Positions 28,133-36,617 of a DNA stretch of 64,000 nucleotides are shown here, piece by piece (position 1 is the stretch's first letter; every line of letters starts with the position of its first letter). The notes under the pieces were generated by a model. The model saw only the letters and a program-made list of their open reading frames with translations, had not been told where the DNA came from and searched no databases. The DNA comes from SAR324 cluster bacterium (GTDB lineage: Bacteria; SAR324; NAC60-12). The position numbers and the translations under genes were made by a program. Location: contig JADGAV010000026.1 in assembly GCA_015231825.1 (NCBI GenBank), positions 3,241 through 67,240 on the forward strand. Reading direction: 5' to 3'.

Positions 28133-29385
28133 AATTCATTCATTGTATTGTTGAATTGATTCTGCAGCATATCCCTAATTTTTGAATTTGCCTTTTCTGA
28201 AGTCAACTTGTCAATGGTCCCCTTGATCAAGTGCTGAATCTGAGGAGATTTGATTTGTGGATTTTTAAAAATTCCTCCAACCAGCAGTACATAGAACGTC
28301 AGGTAGTAACCAATATTTTCCAACAATACCAATTCAAAATAGACTTTGGGGAAATCAGAAATTTTTTTGAATCCGGTAAATATAAAAGGACTGGCCTCAT
28401 TGACAAGCGCCAAGATTCTTTTTTGTGCTGCCTGGGGTGAGATCAGCAGAAGCTGCTGGAGTCGCGACAATTCCTGCACATAAGTGCGTGCAATACAGCA
28501 AAGAATGGAGAGGTCCTGCAATGACTGCAGGTTTTCTTTTCCCCCGAGAAGGGAGAGCGAGTAATTACGAGCATGCTCAATTAAAGAAACAATCGAGGTC
28601 ATGTTTCCGAAGATGAGGTAAAATTTCTTGCGGACATTTTTCACCTTGGAAGGGCACTGGGATTCAGCAACATGCATATGATTCTTCAAGAGTGTTCGGT
28701 CATCATCACTGAATTCTTCCATCAATAAATCGCCTGCTCCTCCCAGTTTGATGGGAGTTGAAAGATCTTTGACGATTTTTATCAATTGCTCCTCGTCACT
28801 GAGCCATTGTTTCAACTGTTTGCGCATCGACGCCTCAGAGGCATTGTTTTTTGCAAGCATCTTTTTGTGAATTTCACCAAGTCCCGCAAACTCATCAATA
28901 CGCCGGGCAATAAAGATCTGGGTGAGATGATAGGAAGCCTGTATACTTTTGACATGAGGATTGTCAACCACACAGAATAATAAGGAAAAGCCGAGGAGAC
29001 TTTCTGCCTGTCTCATTGTGGTTCCGGTTTTATTGGTTTTATGAACCACAAGGTCCATGAAACGGCGAATCACTACCAATTCGCCGTTTCGTTTTTTGAC
29101 AGCTTCCAAATGGGTAGTGAGTTCTTTCAGCTGAGAAATTTGATGACACAATTGCCCAATCAGTTTTCCAAAATCTGACTTTTCTTTCTTTTTTGTCAAT
29201 GCCAGTTTGGTGCGCTCGATAAAATCTGCAGCTTTTTGAATTGACAGCACCGTCTGAACAAGCCCCCTGTTTTCCATTGCTTCATGATAAAGTTCCTCCA
29301 GCCTGTCTTCGATGTGGGGAGGCAGGGAATCTAGACTCACTTCTTCTTTCTGTCCTTCTTCCTCTTTTTTTTCTTCTTCAGACAT
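28129..29385 (-). CDS. Hypothetical helical protein with acidic N-terminus (418 aa)
   Basis: 418 aa starting with a run of Glu and Lys (MSEEEKKEEEGQKEE), then almost entirely alpha-helical. Hydrophobic helices around residues 345-375 (YFELVLLENIGYYLTFYVLLVGG) could be a membrane or buried segment. There are several Cys and a basic middle (KVKNVRKKFYL). No known domain is recognisable. It forms a two-gene unit with the 148-aa gene. A structural or scaffold role is conceivable but only a guess. Confidence 0.65.
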   Translation of the reverse strand: MSEEEKKEEEGQKEEVSLDSLPPHIEDRLEELYHEAMENRGLVQTVLSIQKAADFIERTKLALTKKKEKSDFGKLIGQLCHQISQLKELTTHLEAVKKRNGELVVIRRFMDLVVHKTNKTGTTMRQAESLLGFSLLFCVVDNPHVKSIQASYHLTQIFIARRIDEFAGLGEIHKKMLAKNNASEASMRKQLKQWLSDEEQLIKIVKDLSTPIKLGGAGDLLMEEFSDDDRTLLKNHMHVAESQCPSKVKNVRKKFYLIFGNMTSIVSLIEHARNYSLSLLGGKENLQSLQDLSILCCIARTYVQELSRLQQLLLISPQAAQKRILALVNEASPFIFTGFKKISDFPKVYFELVLLENIGYYLTFYVLLVGGIFKNPQIKSPQIQHLIKGTIDKLTSEKANSKIRDMLQNQFNNTMNEL

Positions 29386-29583
29386 ACTTCTTACTTTGGT
29401 TGATGATATATAAAAACAAAATATGCCCCCAATGCCACTTCAATATTTTAAATACTGGCCAGGCAGGTGATTTTCAACATATTTTACGAAAAAATCATTT
29501 TTCTCGCACCAGGCAGGCCTCATGAATTTATAAAATCTCAATCACTCCGCTGACAGTACCTGATAATGCGGATTTTTCAACAT

Positions 29584-30570
29584 TCACCGGTCAGGCCATG
29601 ACTCGGAAACAATGAAGCATCGAGTGCTTTCTAAAAACAGCCCGGATTCCTGCTCCATCATTTCTGCAAGCAGAAGGGGCTTCGCAGAATGCAAAAACTC
29701 ATTTTGGACAAATGCTTCCAGTTTTTTAAAAGACAACAATCGGTTTTCGTCACGAGTAATTGCCCGAGAAAGCCAGTATGGTTTTTTCAATATCATCCAT
29801 CTTTTAGATGGATCTGAACTTAGAACATTAATCTCCTGTGATGAAATCCAGTACCCTTTGAGATGGTTCCGGGAAGCATTCAGAGGGGCATGAACTTCAC
29901 CAGACCGGGAATGCGGATAGAACAAATAGCCTTTTAAAAAAACCTCCGGATGCAGCTCAAAAATGTCCATTTGCTCCAGGGTTTTCCTCGCTTCAGGATG
30001 CTCACTGAGACGAGACTGATGATCCAGCATTTTTCCCAGCTTGAGGTCCAGGCGATCCCGTGCATTCGGACCGATCCATTCTACGCCTCCATCAGCGCAG
30101 CAGCAGCCGAGATAGTATTTCACCGAACTCTCCCAATGGAGCATGATTGCACGGTCTCGGTCTTCAAAGATAAAATCCAGCTCTCCAAGGGTCCGGTGAC
30201 CATCAAAAATCTGGAGGTTCCAGGCTTTAAGATTGAAAAAGGGACTGTGGATCAGCCAAAACGAGATCAACTGTTCAAAGTATCTGCCGACTTTCCAAGT
30301 TTGTCTTTTTTGAAAGTATTCCTCCAGAATTTCGGGATTTTCCTGAACTGAATTCAACCATCCCTGATGTCTGAAGATTTGTTCCCCTGCCCAAACAGAA
30401 TCCACCGCTTTTGATTCCTGCCCAAATTCTTCCTTTCTGATCAGAAGCGGGCTTTCCAGAACCCAGTGCAGATCTCGAAGAAGTTGGGAAGCCTTATGAT
30501 CCTTCAAATGATCCTCACCGAAACAAATCATCGTCTTTTGCACGGAGCAAAGAAGAAGCGTCTTTTCCAT
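29584..30570 (-). CDS. DUF1853 family protein
   Basis: 328 aa. The pattern matches DUF1853: RDLHWVLESPLLI near the start, the conserved LGRYFE-like VGRYFEQLISFWL at ~95, NLQIFDGHRTLGELDFIF at ~118 and WIGPNARDRLDLKLGKMLDHQ at ~160, with a charged C-terminal part. The family is widespread in proteobacteria and has a nuclease-like (LGELDF) core by appearance; no function is established. It overlaps cofE by 56 nt, so it is co-translated with the F420 ligase gene. Confidence 0.75.
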   Translation of the reverse strand: MEKTLLLCSVQKTMICFGEDHLKDHKASQLLRDLHWVLESPLLIRKEEFGQESKAVDSVWAGEQIFRHQGWLNSVQENPEILEEYFQKRQTWKVGRYFEQLISFWLIHSPFFNLKAWNLQIFDGHRTLGELDFIFEDRDRAIMLHWESSVKYYLGCCCADGGVEWIGPNARDRLDLKLGKMLDHQSRLSEHPEARKTLEQMDIFELHPEVFLKGYLFYPHSRSGEVHAPLNASRNHLKGYWISSQEINVLSSDPSKRWMILKKPYWLSRAITRDENRLLSFKKLEAFVQNEFLHSAKPLLLAEMMEQESGLFLESTRCFIVSESWPDR

Positions 30571-31285
30571 TGTCGGGAAAATGGAGTCCTCTTACGATTA
30601 CAATCGGCGTCCCTTCATTTCCTTGACCCTGCAGAATTGAAGCAGCTGCAGATATTTCATCTGCCAAACCGGTTTGACTGACCAGCAGGGGACGTCCAAA
30701 AAGATCCGGTTTTCCACGCAAATCCCATAAGGGAGAAATCCCGGAGGCTCCCAGTGCAATGCCTGCCGTCCCCAGTCGCCAGGCTCGGCCGACACTGTCA
30801 TTCATAATCACAGCCAGATCCACATTAAAAATTTTCTGCAGTGCCTTTCTCATCCGAAGACAATCATTGTTTGGATTTTTGGGCAGCAGCAGCACACGCT
30901 CCTGACCCTCGTGCGGATCCACATTGGATGCATCAATGCCTGCATTGGCCATCACCATTCCCAAACGGTGTGCAACCACCATGACTCCCGGACGGTGCCT
31001 GACGACCTCCGTTGATTCTGATAAAATCAATTCCACCACACGAGGATCTTTCTGAGTTTCTTCCGCCAGTTTCACTGCCTCCTCAGAAGGAACAATATTA
31101 TTCAAGTCGACATAACGATTCTGAGCTTTGGAAAAAACTTTTTGTGCGATCACCACAACATCGCCTGCCAATAAGCTTTCTTTTGAAGAAGCCAGTGCCT
31201 CCTGTATCAGGAAGGTAAGGTCGTCTCCCGGCTTCACCAAGGGAAAACCCGGCAGCGAAAAAAGAGTCATTTTGGAAAGAGACAT
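30515..31285 (-). CDS. cofE: Coenzyme F420-0:L-glutamate ligase
   Basis: 256 aa. It starts with LPGFPLVKPGDDL and then SLLAGDVVVIAQKVFSKAQNRYVDL, which is the CofE fold-opening motif. Conserved metal and GTP-binding regions follow: VVAHRLGMVMANAGIDASNVDP and VIMNDSVGRAWRLGTAGIALGASG. It adds gamma-linked glutamate to F420-0 with GTP. No other F420 biosynthesis gene is in the window. F420 is rare outside Actinobacteria and archaea, so the gene is informative for lineage. CofE-like domains also occur in proteins without proven F420 function. Confidence 0.85.
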   Translation of the reverse strand: MSLSKMTLFSLPGFPLVKPGDDLTFLIQEALASSKESLLAGDVVVIAQKVFSKAQNRYVDLNNIVPSEEAVKLAEETQKDPRVVELILSESTEVVRHRPGVMVVAHRLGMVMANAGIDASNVDPHEGQERVLLLPKNPNNDCLRMRKALQKIFNVDLAVIMNDSVGRAWRLGTAGIALGASGISPLWDLRGKPDLFGRPLLVSQTGLADEISAAASILQGQGNEGTPIVIVRGLHFPDNGKDASSLLRAKDDDLFR

Positions 31286-31334
31286 GGTAAAGAACTAGCA
31301 GTCTTAGAGTCGCAGAATCACCAACACGGGAAGG

Positions 31335-32165
31335 TCAATTGATCTGACTGACTTGACGGTGGATTTTTGTTAAAACATATTGAATATCTTCAGTCGGCAT
31401 CTCATCAGAGGCAAGGAGTAAAAGACGTTCCAGGTCATTCTGAGCCTCCTGAAAGCATTCCAATTTATAGTAGAGCAAGCCACGTTCCCGCAGTTCTATC
31501 ATCGAATCCGTCTCCAGCATCAAAATACGGTCACAGCAGGAAAGTGCATCTTCCAACTTTTCTTTCTTCATGTAAACATTTTTCAGATTTCTGAGGATAC
31601 GGACTAAAATTTCACGCGGCTGAGCCTTTTGCAGATAGAGTTGATCCACCGGTTTGTCAGTCCTCATGATTGCCTGATAACGTATTTTGCATTCCTTTTC
31701 ATTGAGAATTTTTGCATTGAAGGGATCAAGAATAATTTCTCCGTCCTCGCCCACATATTTGGTTAAAAAGTGGCCGGGGAAATTGATCCCGTGCAACTCC
31801 CACCCGCAACTCTGAGCAACACCGATATAAACAATCGCCAGGGTGATTGGAATTCCGATTTTGCGGTCGAGAACTTCATTAAGAAAATTGTTTCGCGGGT
31901 CATAGTAATCTGTCTGGCTCCCTGTGAAGCCTTGTCTGACAAACAAAAAATCGCATAAACGCGACACTCGATCATTACCGGTGAAGACCCCTTTAAAATA
32001 TTCCTGTGCCTCCTGTACCAAAGCATCAAATTTTTGGAGATAGTGCTCCACATCAAGGTTTGGATAGGCTTCTGCAGCGATCACCAAAGCCGCTTCGATC
32101 AGATCAATTTTTTCGTCGGGCAGGCTAATCAGTTCGGCAAATCGTTGATGAGGGCTATGTTGCAT
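31335..32165 (-). CDS. SirB1-type transglutaminase-like / TPR protein
   Basis: 276 aa from the ATG at 32165 with AAGGAG 8-9 nt upstream. The N-terminal half is the transglutaminase-like SirB1 domain, with the signature FLFVRQGFTGSQTDYYDPRNNFLNEVLDRKIGIPITLAIVY in outline and the HGINFPGHFLTKY His motif. The C-terminal half has tetratricopeptide-like repeats (LEDALSCCDRILMLETDSMIELRERGLLYYKLECFQEAQNDLE in outline). The catalytic Cys of true transglutaminases is not visible, so this is probably a binding protein. It is divergent from the DUF3750 gene. Confidence 0.75.
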   Translation of the reverse strand: MQHSPHQRFAELISLPDEKIDLIEAALVIAAEAYPNLDVEHYLQKFDALVQEAQEYFKGVFTGNDRVSRLCDFLFVRQGFTGSQTDYYDPRNNFLNEVLDRKIGIPITLAIVYIGVAQSCGWELHGINFPGHFLTKYVGEDGEIILDPFNAKILNEKECKIRYQAIMRTDKPVDQLYLQKAQPREILVRILRNLKNVYMKKEKLEDALSCCDRILMLETDSMIELRERGLLYYKLECFQEAQNDLERLLLLASDEMPTEDIQYVLTKIHRQVSQIN

Positions 32166-32262
32166 GGGTAATGACTCCTTGGAAAAGGTCAATCAGAAAT
32201 ATTATTCAATTGTAGCAAAAGAAAACCCAAAGTGTCAGTCAGAATTTGATTTTTAGCGAATA

Positions 32263-32279
32263 AATGAATAATATTCATT
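32263..32279. promoter_or_regulatory. 8+1+8 inverted repeat between divergent genes (possible operator)
   Basis: AATGAATA and TATTCATT are perfectly complementary around a single central A. The site lies 98 nt upstream of the SirB1-like start (minus) and 50 nt upstream of the DUF3750 start (plus). An operator for one or both genes is possible, but AT-rich palindromes also arise by chance. Confidence 0.3.
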
Positions 32280-32328
32280 CCCGCCTCTTTCACAGAATCT
32301 CAAATTTCAAATCGGACGAATATTTTTC

Positions 32329-33111
32329 ATGAAAAGAAAGAAACGCGGCAAATGGGTAAAATGGAGCACGTACTCATTAGTTTTTCTCACCGTTTTACTA
32401 ATCGGCCCTCTTTTAACAATGTTCAGCTGCACGGCTAATTTGAAAGGCCATTGGTCTACCGCGAACCGGGAAAGTACGAAACAGGCGCCAGACCCGCAAA
32501 AAAACCCCGAAGCCGTCGTACAGGTCTATGCCGCTCGTGCCTATAGCTGGAGAGGAATTTTTGGGGTCCATATGTGGTTTGCCGTAAAACCGGCTGCTGC
32601 AACTCATTATACCATGTACCAGGTGCTGGGCTGGCGGGCCCGCAGAGGACAATCCGTGGTTGATAGCTATAGTGGAATTCCGGATCGCCATTGGTTTGGC
32701 AATAAACCGGATTTGATTGTCGATATCCGTGGGGCAAGGGCTTCCAAAATCATTCCTCAGATCGCAAAAGCAGCGGCCAGCTATCCCTATGCGGATCAAT
32801 ACCGAATCTGGCCCGGCCCCAACAGCAACACCTTCATTGCACATATCGGCAGAGAAGTTCCCGAACTCGGACTCTCCATGCCTGCAAACGCCATTGGAAA
32901 AGACTTTCTGCCAAACGGAAATCTGATTGCACAAACCCCCAGTGGAACAGGATATCATGTTTCAATATTTGGTTTATTGGGAGTTGGAGTGGCGCTCAAA
33001 GAAGGCTTGGAATTCAATTTTTTAGGTTTGACCTTCGGTATAGATTTCCTTCGCCCTGCCATAAAACTGCCGGGAATTGGCAGAATTGGAATGAATTCTG
33101 ACCCCGGCTGA
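32329..33111 (+). CDS. DUF3750 family protein with N-terminal membrane anchor
   Basis: 260 aa. A basic N-terminus (MKRKKRGKWVKWS) and one hydrophobic helix (~17-34) suggest a membrane anchor or uncleaved signal; LLTMFSC is a possible but weak lipobox. The DUF3750 signature follows: VYAARAYSWRGIFGVHMWFAVKPA, HWFGNKPDLIVDIRG and YRIWPGPNSNTFIAHIGREVPEL, ending NAIGKDF. The WPGPNSNTF motif resembles a permuted papain-like or LPXT-like enzyme site. No function is established. It is 81 nt upstream of hemF and probably co-transcribed. Confidence 0.75.
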   Translation: MKRKKRGKWVKWSTYSLVFLTVLLIGPLLTMFSCTANLKGHWSTANRESTKQAPDPQKNPEAVVQVYAARAYSWRGIFGVHMWFAVKPAAATHYTMYQVLGWRARRGQSVVDSYSGIPDRHWFGNKPDLIVDIRGARASKIIPQIAKAAASYPYADQYRIWPGPNSNTFIAHIGREVPELGLSMPANAIGKDFLPNGNLIAQTPSGTGYHVSIFGLLGVGVALKEGLEFNFLGLTFGIDFLRPAIKLPGIGRIGMNSDPG

Positions 33112-33192
33112 GGGTTTCACTGATCTCTTGTAGAATGCATCCGCCCATAGCGAATCAATTATATTCAATACTAAATCCAAATTTCAAAGTTC

Positions 33193-34113
33193 ATGCAAGC
33201 AAACATTCATGACATTACAAAATATTTTTTAGGTCTGCAGGAAATTATCTGCGAGACCCTGCAGGAAGTGGATGGACAAGCCGAATTTTCGATTGAGCAA
33301 TTCAATCCGGAAAATGGAGGCTTATCCCAACCGAGAATTCTCGACTCTGGCCGCCATATTGAACGGGGTGCGGTTCAGTTTAGCCACAGCATCGGAGATC
33401 GACTGCCGCCGGCTGCCACGGAACGGAATCCGGATTTGGCAGGGAAGGGATTTGAAGCGGCTGCAATTTCCATGATTATGCATCCCTGCAATCCCTATGT
33501 CCCCACGATGCATGCAAATCTGCGATTCTTTATCGTGGAAGAAAGCACATGGCATTTTGGCGGAGGCTTCGACCTGACCCCCTATTACGGTTTTGAAGAA
33601 GATGCGGTGCATTGGCATCATCAGGCAAATCTTGCCTGTCAGGAGTTTGGCGAATCCGTTTATGAGGAGTGCAAAAAGAAATGCGATGACTATTTCTATC
33701 TCAGTCATAGAAATGAGCCGAGAGGTATCGGCGGTCTGTTTTTCGACGACTGGACAAGGGGAGGTTTTGAAAATAGTTTCGCGTTCACGAGAAGCGTGGG
33801 AGATCATATTCTGCCAGCCTATCTGCCAATTCTGCAGAAGCGAAAGGACATTCCATTTGGAGAGCGGGAAAGAGATTTTCAACTCTATCGTCGTGGACGC
33901 TATGCTGAGTTCAATCTTGCAATAGACCGAGGCACCCGCTATGGACTGCAATCGGGAAGAAGGATCGAATCCGTGTTGGCTTCCATGCCGCCTCTTGCAA
34001 AGTGGCGGTACAATTGGAAGCCTGATCCCGGCAGTCCGGAAGCACGGCTCTATGAAATCTTTCTCAAACCACAGGATTGGCTCAATTGGAAAGTATCCAG
34101 CAAAACTTGGTGA
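33193..34113 (+). CDS. hemF: Coproporphyrinogen III oxidase, oxygen-dependent
   Basis: 306 aa. HemF motifs are present: VPTMHANLRFF, the metal and substrate motif FGGGFDLTPYYGFEEDAVHWHH, RGIGGLFFDDW, and the C-terminal YAEFNLAIDRGTRYGLQSGRRIES and KWRYNWKPDPGS. It carries out oxidative decarboxylation of coproporphyrinogen III in heme synthesis and needs O2, so the organism must grow at least microaerobically. The product is needed for the many heme proteins of the nos region next door. Confidence 0.96.
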   Translation: MQANIHDITKYFLGLQEIICETLQEVDGQAEFSIEQFNPENGGLSQPRILDSGRHIERGAVQFSHSIGDRLPPAATERNPDLAGKGFEAAAISMIMHPCNPYVPTMHANLRFFIVEESTWHFGGGFDLTPYYGFEEDAVHWHHQANLACQEFGESVYEECKKKCDDYFYLSHRNEPRGIGGLFFDDWTRGGFENSFAFTRSVGDHILPAYLPILQKRKDIPFGERERDFQLYRRGRYAEFNLAIDRGTRYGLQSGRRIESVLASMPPLAKWRYNWKPDPGSPEARLYEIFLKPQDWLNWKVSSKTW

Positions 34114-34120
34114 TCAATGA

Positions 34121-34252
34121 TTATTGGTTTTTAGGATGTTTCAACCTTTGAGGCGTGTAAGGCAATTTTTTGAGAATCGCTCTTCTCATTTTTAATATTT
34201 TGACGGCTTCCGGGGATAGACCCTCTTCCAGATATTTTTCGGCAAACGACAT
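34121..34252 (-). CDS. Small hypothetical protein (43 aa)
   Basis: An ATG at 34252 preceded by AAGGAG with 5-nt spacing opens a 43-codon frame ending TAA at 34121. The peptide begins MSFAEKYLEEGLSPEAVKILKMRRAIL and ends basic (PYTPQRLKHPKNQ). It is compatible with one amphipathic helix and no membrane segment. I recognise no family. The good ribosome site is the main support. It is convergent with hemF, 8 nt from its stop, and downstream of the nos cytochrome genes. Confidence 0.45.
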   Translation of the reverse strand: MSFAEKYLEEGLSPEAVKILKMRRAILKKLPYTPQRLKHPKNQ

Positions 34253-34460
34253 TTTTCTCCTTCAGATCCAAAATTCAGGAATTTTTCTGTTTCCTTTCCT
34301 TAACGGCATCTGAAGAAAAATCTTTAACCCCAACTGAGTTTTGAGAGTTTCCGTGAGCAGAGGAGGAGAAAATCCTCTGCCCTGGAAAAAAGTTCAGAAC
34401 AGAGGCCTTATTCGATAAGCAGATCAACCGGGAACCTGACTATCCAAAAAGCGATTCGAT

Positions 34461-35234
34461 TTATTTATTAGGGTCCCAATCTCCAGGTTTCATGGATTGA
34501 CGAGACGAAAAATCCATCACAGCCTGAATGTCACGTTCAGAAAAATTTTTAATTTGCTCCACCATTTCCGGGTTTGCATTTCGCCGTTTTCCTTCCTTGA
34601 TCCAGCGGAACTGCCGCAGCAAATACTTAAAGTTCTGACCGGCAATAACCGGATAGTAATTTTTGAAACTTCCTTGGCCATGATCACCATGACAACGAAC
34701 ACAGTTTTCTTTATAAATTTTTGCACCGTGTTCCAGATCGTTTCCTTCGCCCTTCACCGTGCTCGCCATTATTAATGTTTGAATATAAGCTGCCACATCG
34801 GCCAAAGTTTGCGGGCCGCTTTTCGGATCATCAAACAAATCCTCTGTGGAGGCCTGCAAAGCTTCGATATTGGCGAAAGGGTACATGGTCGGATTGTCCC
34901 GATTTCCTGCACGAATATCAGCAATCTGCTTGATAATCACGCTGGAGTGTTGACCTGCCAATTGCGGAAAATTGCCGGCAGGATCACCATGTCCTCCGGG
35001 TTGGTGGCAAATTTCACAAATTTCTTCATAGATAATCTGGCCATCTTCGAGATTCCCCTTAAGCTTTAAAGCTTCTATCGCTTCTTCGACCTTTGTTCCC
35101 CACTTGCCCCCAAAATCTTTAGTGGAATTGAGCTCTGCTTTTTTATCAGCAGCCCAGATATTAGCAGAGAACAGGAGCGCAGTTGAGAACACCGCTGCGC
35201 CTGCAAGGAATTGTTTGAAATGTTGATTCCACAT
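34461..35234 (-). CDS. Diheme c-type cytochrome (NosC-like)
   Basis: 257 aa with a Sec signal peptide (residues 1-28). Two heme-c motifs, CEICH and CVRCH, lie in two cytochrome c553-like domains with QLAGQHSSVIIKQIADIRAG and PVIAGQNFKYLLRQFRW regions. It is probably a periplasmic electron carrier. It is the last gene of the nosZ unit, 46 nt after the monoheme cytochrome, so an electron-donor role to NosZ is a good inference. Clade II nos clusters commonly carry two such genes (nosC1, nosC2). Confidence 0.85.
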   Translation of the reverse strand: MWNQHFKQFLAGAAVFSTALLFSANIWAADKKAELNSTKDFGGKWGTKVEEAIEALKLKGNLEDGQIIYEEICEICHQPGGHGDPAGNFPQLAGQHSSVIIKQIADIRAGNRDNPTMYPFANIEALQASTEDLFDDPKSGPQTLADVAAYIQTLIMASTVKGEGNDLEHGAKIYKENCVRCHGDHGQGSFKNYYPVIAGQNFKYLLRQFRWIKEGKRRNANPEMVEQIKNFSERDIQAVMDFSSRQSMKPGDWDPNK

Positions 35235-35279
35235 AATGATTCCTATTTTGATAATGAAGAATATAGGCAGAATGCCTCA

Positions 35280-35687
35280 CTATTTTACTTGGGAAAGATA
35301 TTCTGCAATGGCTTTCAAATCCTCATCACTTGCAGACGAATCTATAAAAGCTTTGATGCCCAGCATCGCAGAGGTCAAACCATTGCTGCGCTTGCCTCCA
35401 AAAATATCTTTGATCTGATTGTAAAGATAAACAGAATTTTGCCCTGCCAACTTGGGGTAGGCTTCAAAACCAGGCATAGGATCTCCTTTGCGATACTTGA
35501 ATTCCCCTGTCTTTTTATCTTTGCGATCTCTCTTTCGAACCATCCCTTTCCCGTCCGGGCCATGACACGCGAAGCAGGTCAATTTCACGTAAAGTTCTTT
35601 TCCATCGGCTGCAAAAACAGGAATATACGAGGAGATGAATGCGAATATGATCAAGAAGAAAACTGATTGTCTGATTGGTTTTTTCAT
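35280..35687 (-). CDS. Monoheme c-type cytochrome (NosC-like)
   Basis: 135 aa from the ATG at 35687; an upstream in-frame start would add 55 residues without family match before an obvious signal peptide (~1-25). One heme motif CFACH is followed by GPDGKG and a distal PMPGFEAYPKLAGQNSVYLYNQIKDI region with a candidate Met ligand. It should be a periplasmic class I cytochrome passing electrons toward NosZ. It lies ~305 nt after the unrecognised exported protein, so it may have its own ribosome-binding or processing site rather than a separate promoter. Confidence 0.85.
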   Translation of the reverse strand: MKKPIRQSVFFLIIFAFISSYIPVFAADGKELYVKLTCFACHGPDGKGMVRKRDRKDKKTGEFKYRKGDPMPGFEAYPKLAGQNSVYLYNQIKDIFGGKRSNGLTSAMLGIKAFIDSSASDEDLKAIAEYLSQVK

Positions 35688-35991
35688 GTTTTTTCTCAAT
35701 ACTGGTAAAAGTGATTGAATATGAAACGGAAACTGATTCCCCAGGATCCACAGGGAATCAGCACTCGAGAGAAAGTTTATTTTAAGGTTCAGAGAAAAGG
35801 GCGGGTCATCGTTCAGGAAACTCACCCTTTCAGGTAAACCAGCATCTTCCATGTTGTGTCAAGGTCGTGCATTTTCAGATTGCAGCCATTGATCAATTAT
35901 TTTGAAAAGAAGACAAAAAGAAACAATGCTCAGAATAAACCTGATTCATTCCAAATTCACGGTTTCTTTTTTCAACAAAACCAAACGTGTT

Positions 35992-36510
35992 TCACTGATT
36001 GTCTACCATTTTCTTGGCAAAAATTCCGCGACTTGCAGTCTTGACGAGATACTGCCATGCCATTTCTTCACGAAGCGAAGCGCCTTCCCAATCTCCTTTT
36101 TCCGCCAGTTTTGAAGCATCCTCCCTCAAGGGGTAATGCATTTTAAACTGTTCAACAGCATCATAGAACTGCATGGCAGCCGGGACATGAAGAATCTTTT
36201 TACTGCTCAGTTCTTCTTCCAGCTCACTTTCATCGAGTTCATCCAAATCTTCGATTTCCCCCATCTGCTTTTGGATGCCGACAGCAGAACCCACCGGATC
36301 TTTTTCGTTGCAGATCTTAGTCGAGGCGTCCACAATTTTAGGGCAAACATAATTGATCACTCCTGCGATCACACCAATCGTATCGTTGTTGACTTTTACT
36401 TTTTCTTCATACTTCTTTTTAAAATCTTCTGCCCAGCTCATACTCGCAAAAAAAGTGAGCAATCCAGCCAAGACAAGCAATCCGGTTATATTTTTTGTGT
36501 TCAATTTCAT
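35992..36510 (-). CDS. Unrecognised exported protein in the nosZ unit
   Basis: 172 aa with a Sec signal peptide (residues 1-27, cleavage near SWAED). The mature part has a Cys pair (VCPKIVDASTKIC) that could form a disulfide, a strongly acidic stretch (EIEDLDELDESELEEELSS) and a helical C-terminal half. There is no heme motif, lipobox or membrane segment. It is the next gene after nosZ, ~110 nt downstream, which suggests a periplasmic partner of NosZ or of the two cytochromes after it. I do not recognise its family. Confidence 0.7.
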   Translation of the reverse strand: MKLNTKNITGLLVLAGLLTFFASMSWAEDFKKKYEEKVKVNNDTIGVIAGVINYVCPKIVDASTKICNEKDPVGSAVGIQKQMGEIEDLDELDESELEEELSSKKILHVPAAMQFYDAVEQFKMHYPLREDASKLAEKGDWEGASLREEMAWQYLVKTASRGIFAKKMVDNQ

Positions 36511-36540
36511 AGTTCCTCGTTTAAAGTAGATGAGACAGAA

Positions 36541-36578
36541 TTAAAAGCGGACGGCAAACCCAATCAGGACCCGCCGTC
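36541..36578 (-). terminator. Possible terminator or processing hairpin after nosZ
   Basis: On the minus strand a GACGGC/GCCGTC stem (36573-36578 with 36550-36555) encloses a 17-nt loop and is followed by CGC and four T. It could partly end or stabilise the nosZ message before the next gene. The loop is long and the T-run short. Confidence 0.35.
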
Positions 36579-36617
36579 ATTTTGAGGTGACAGTCTTTTA
36601 GTGACAGAACAACATCA

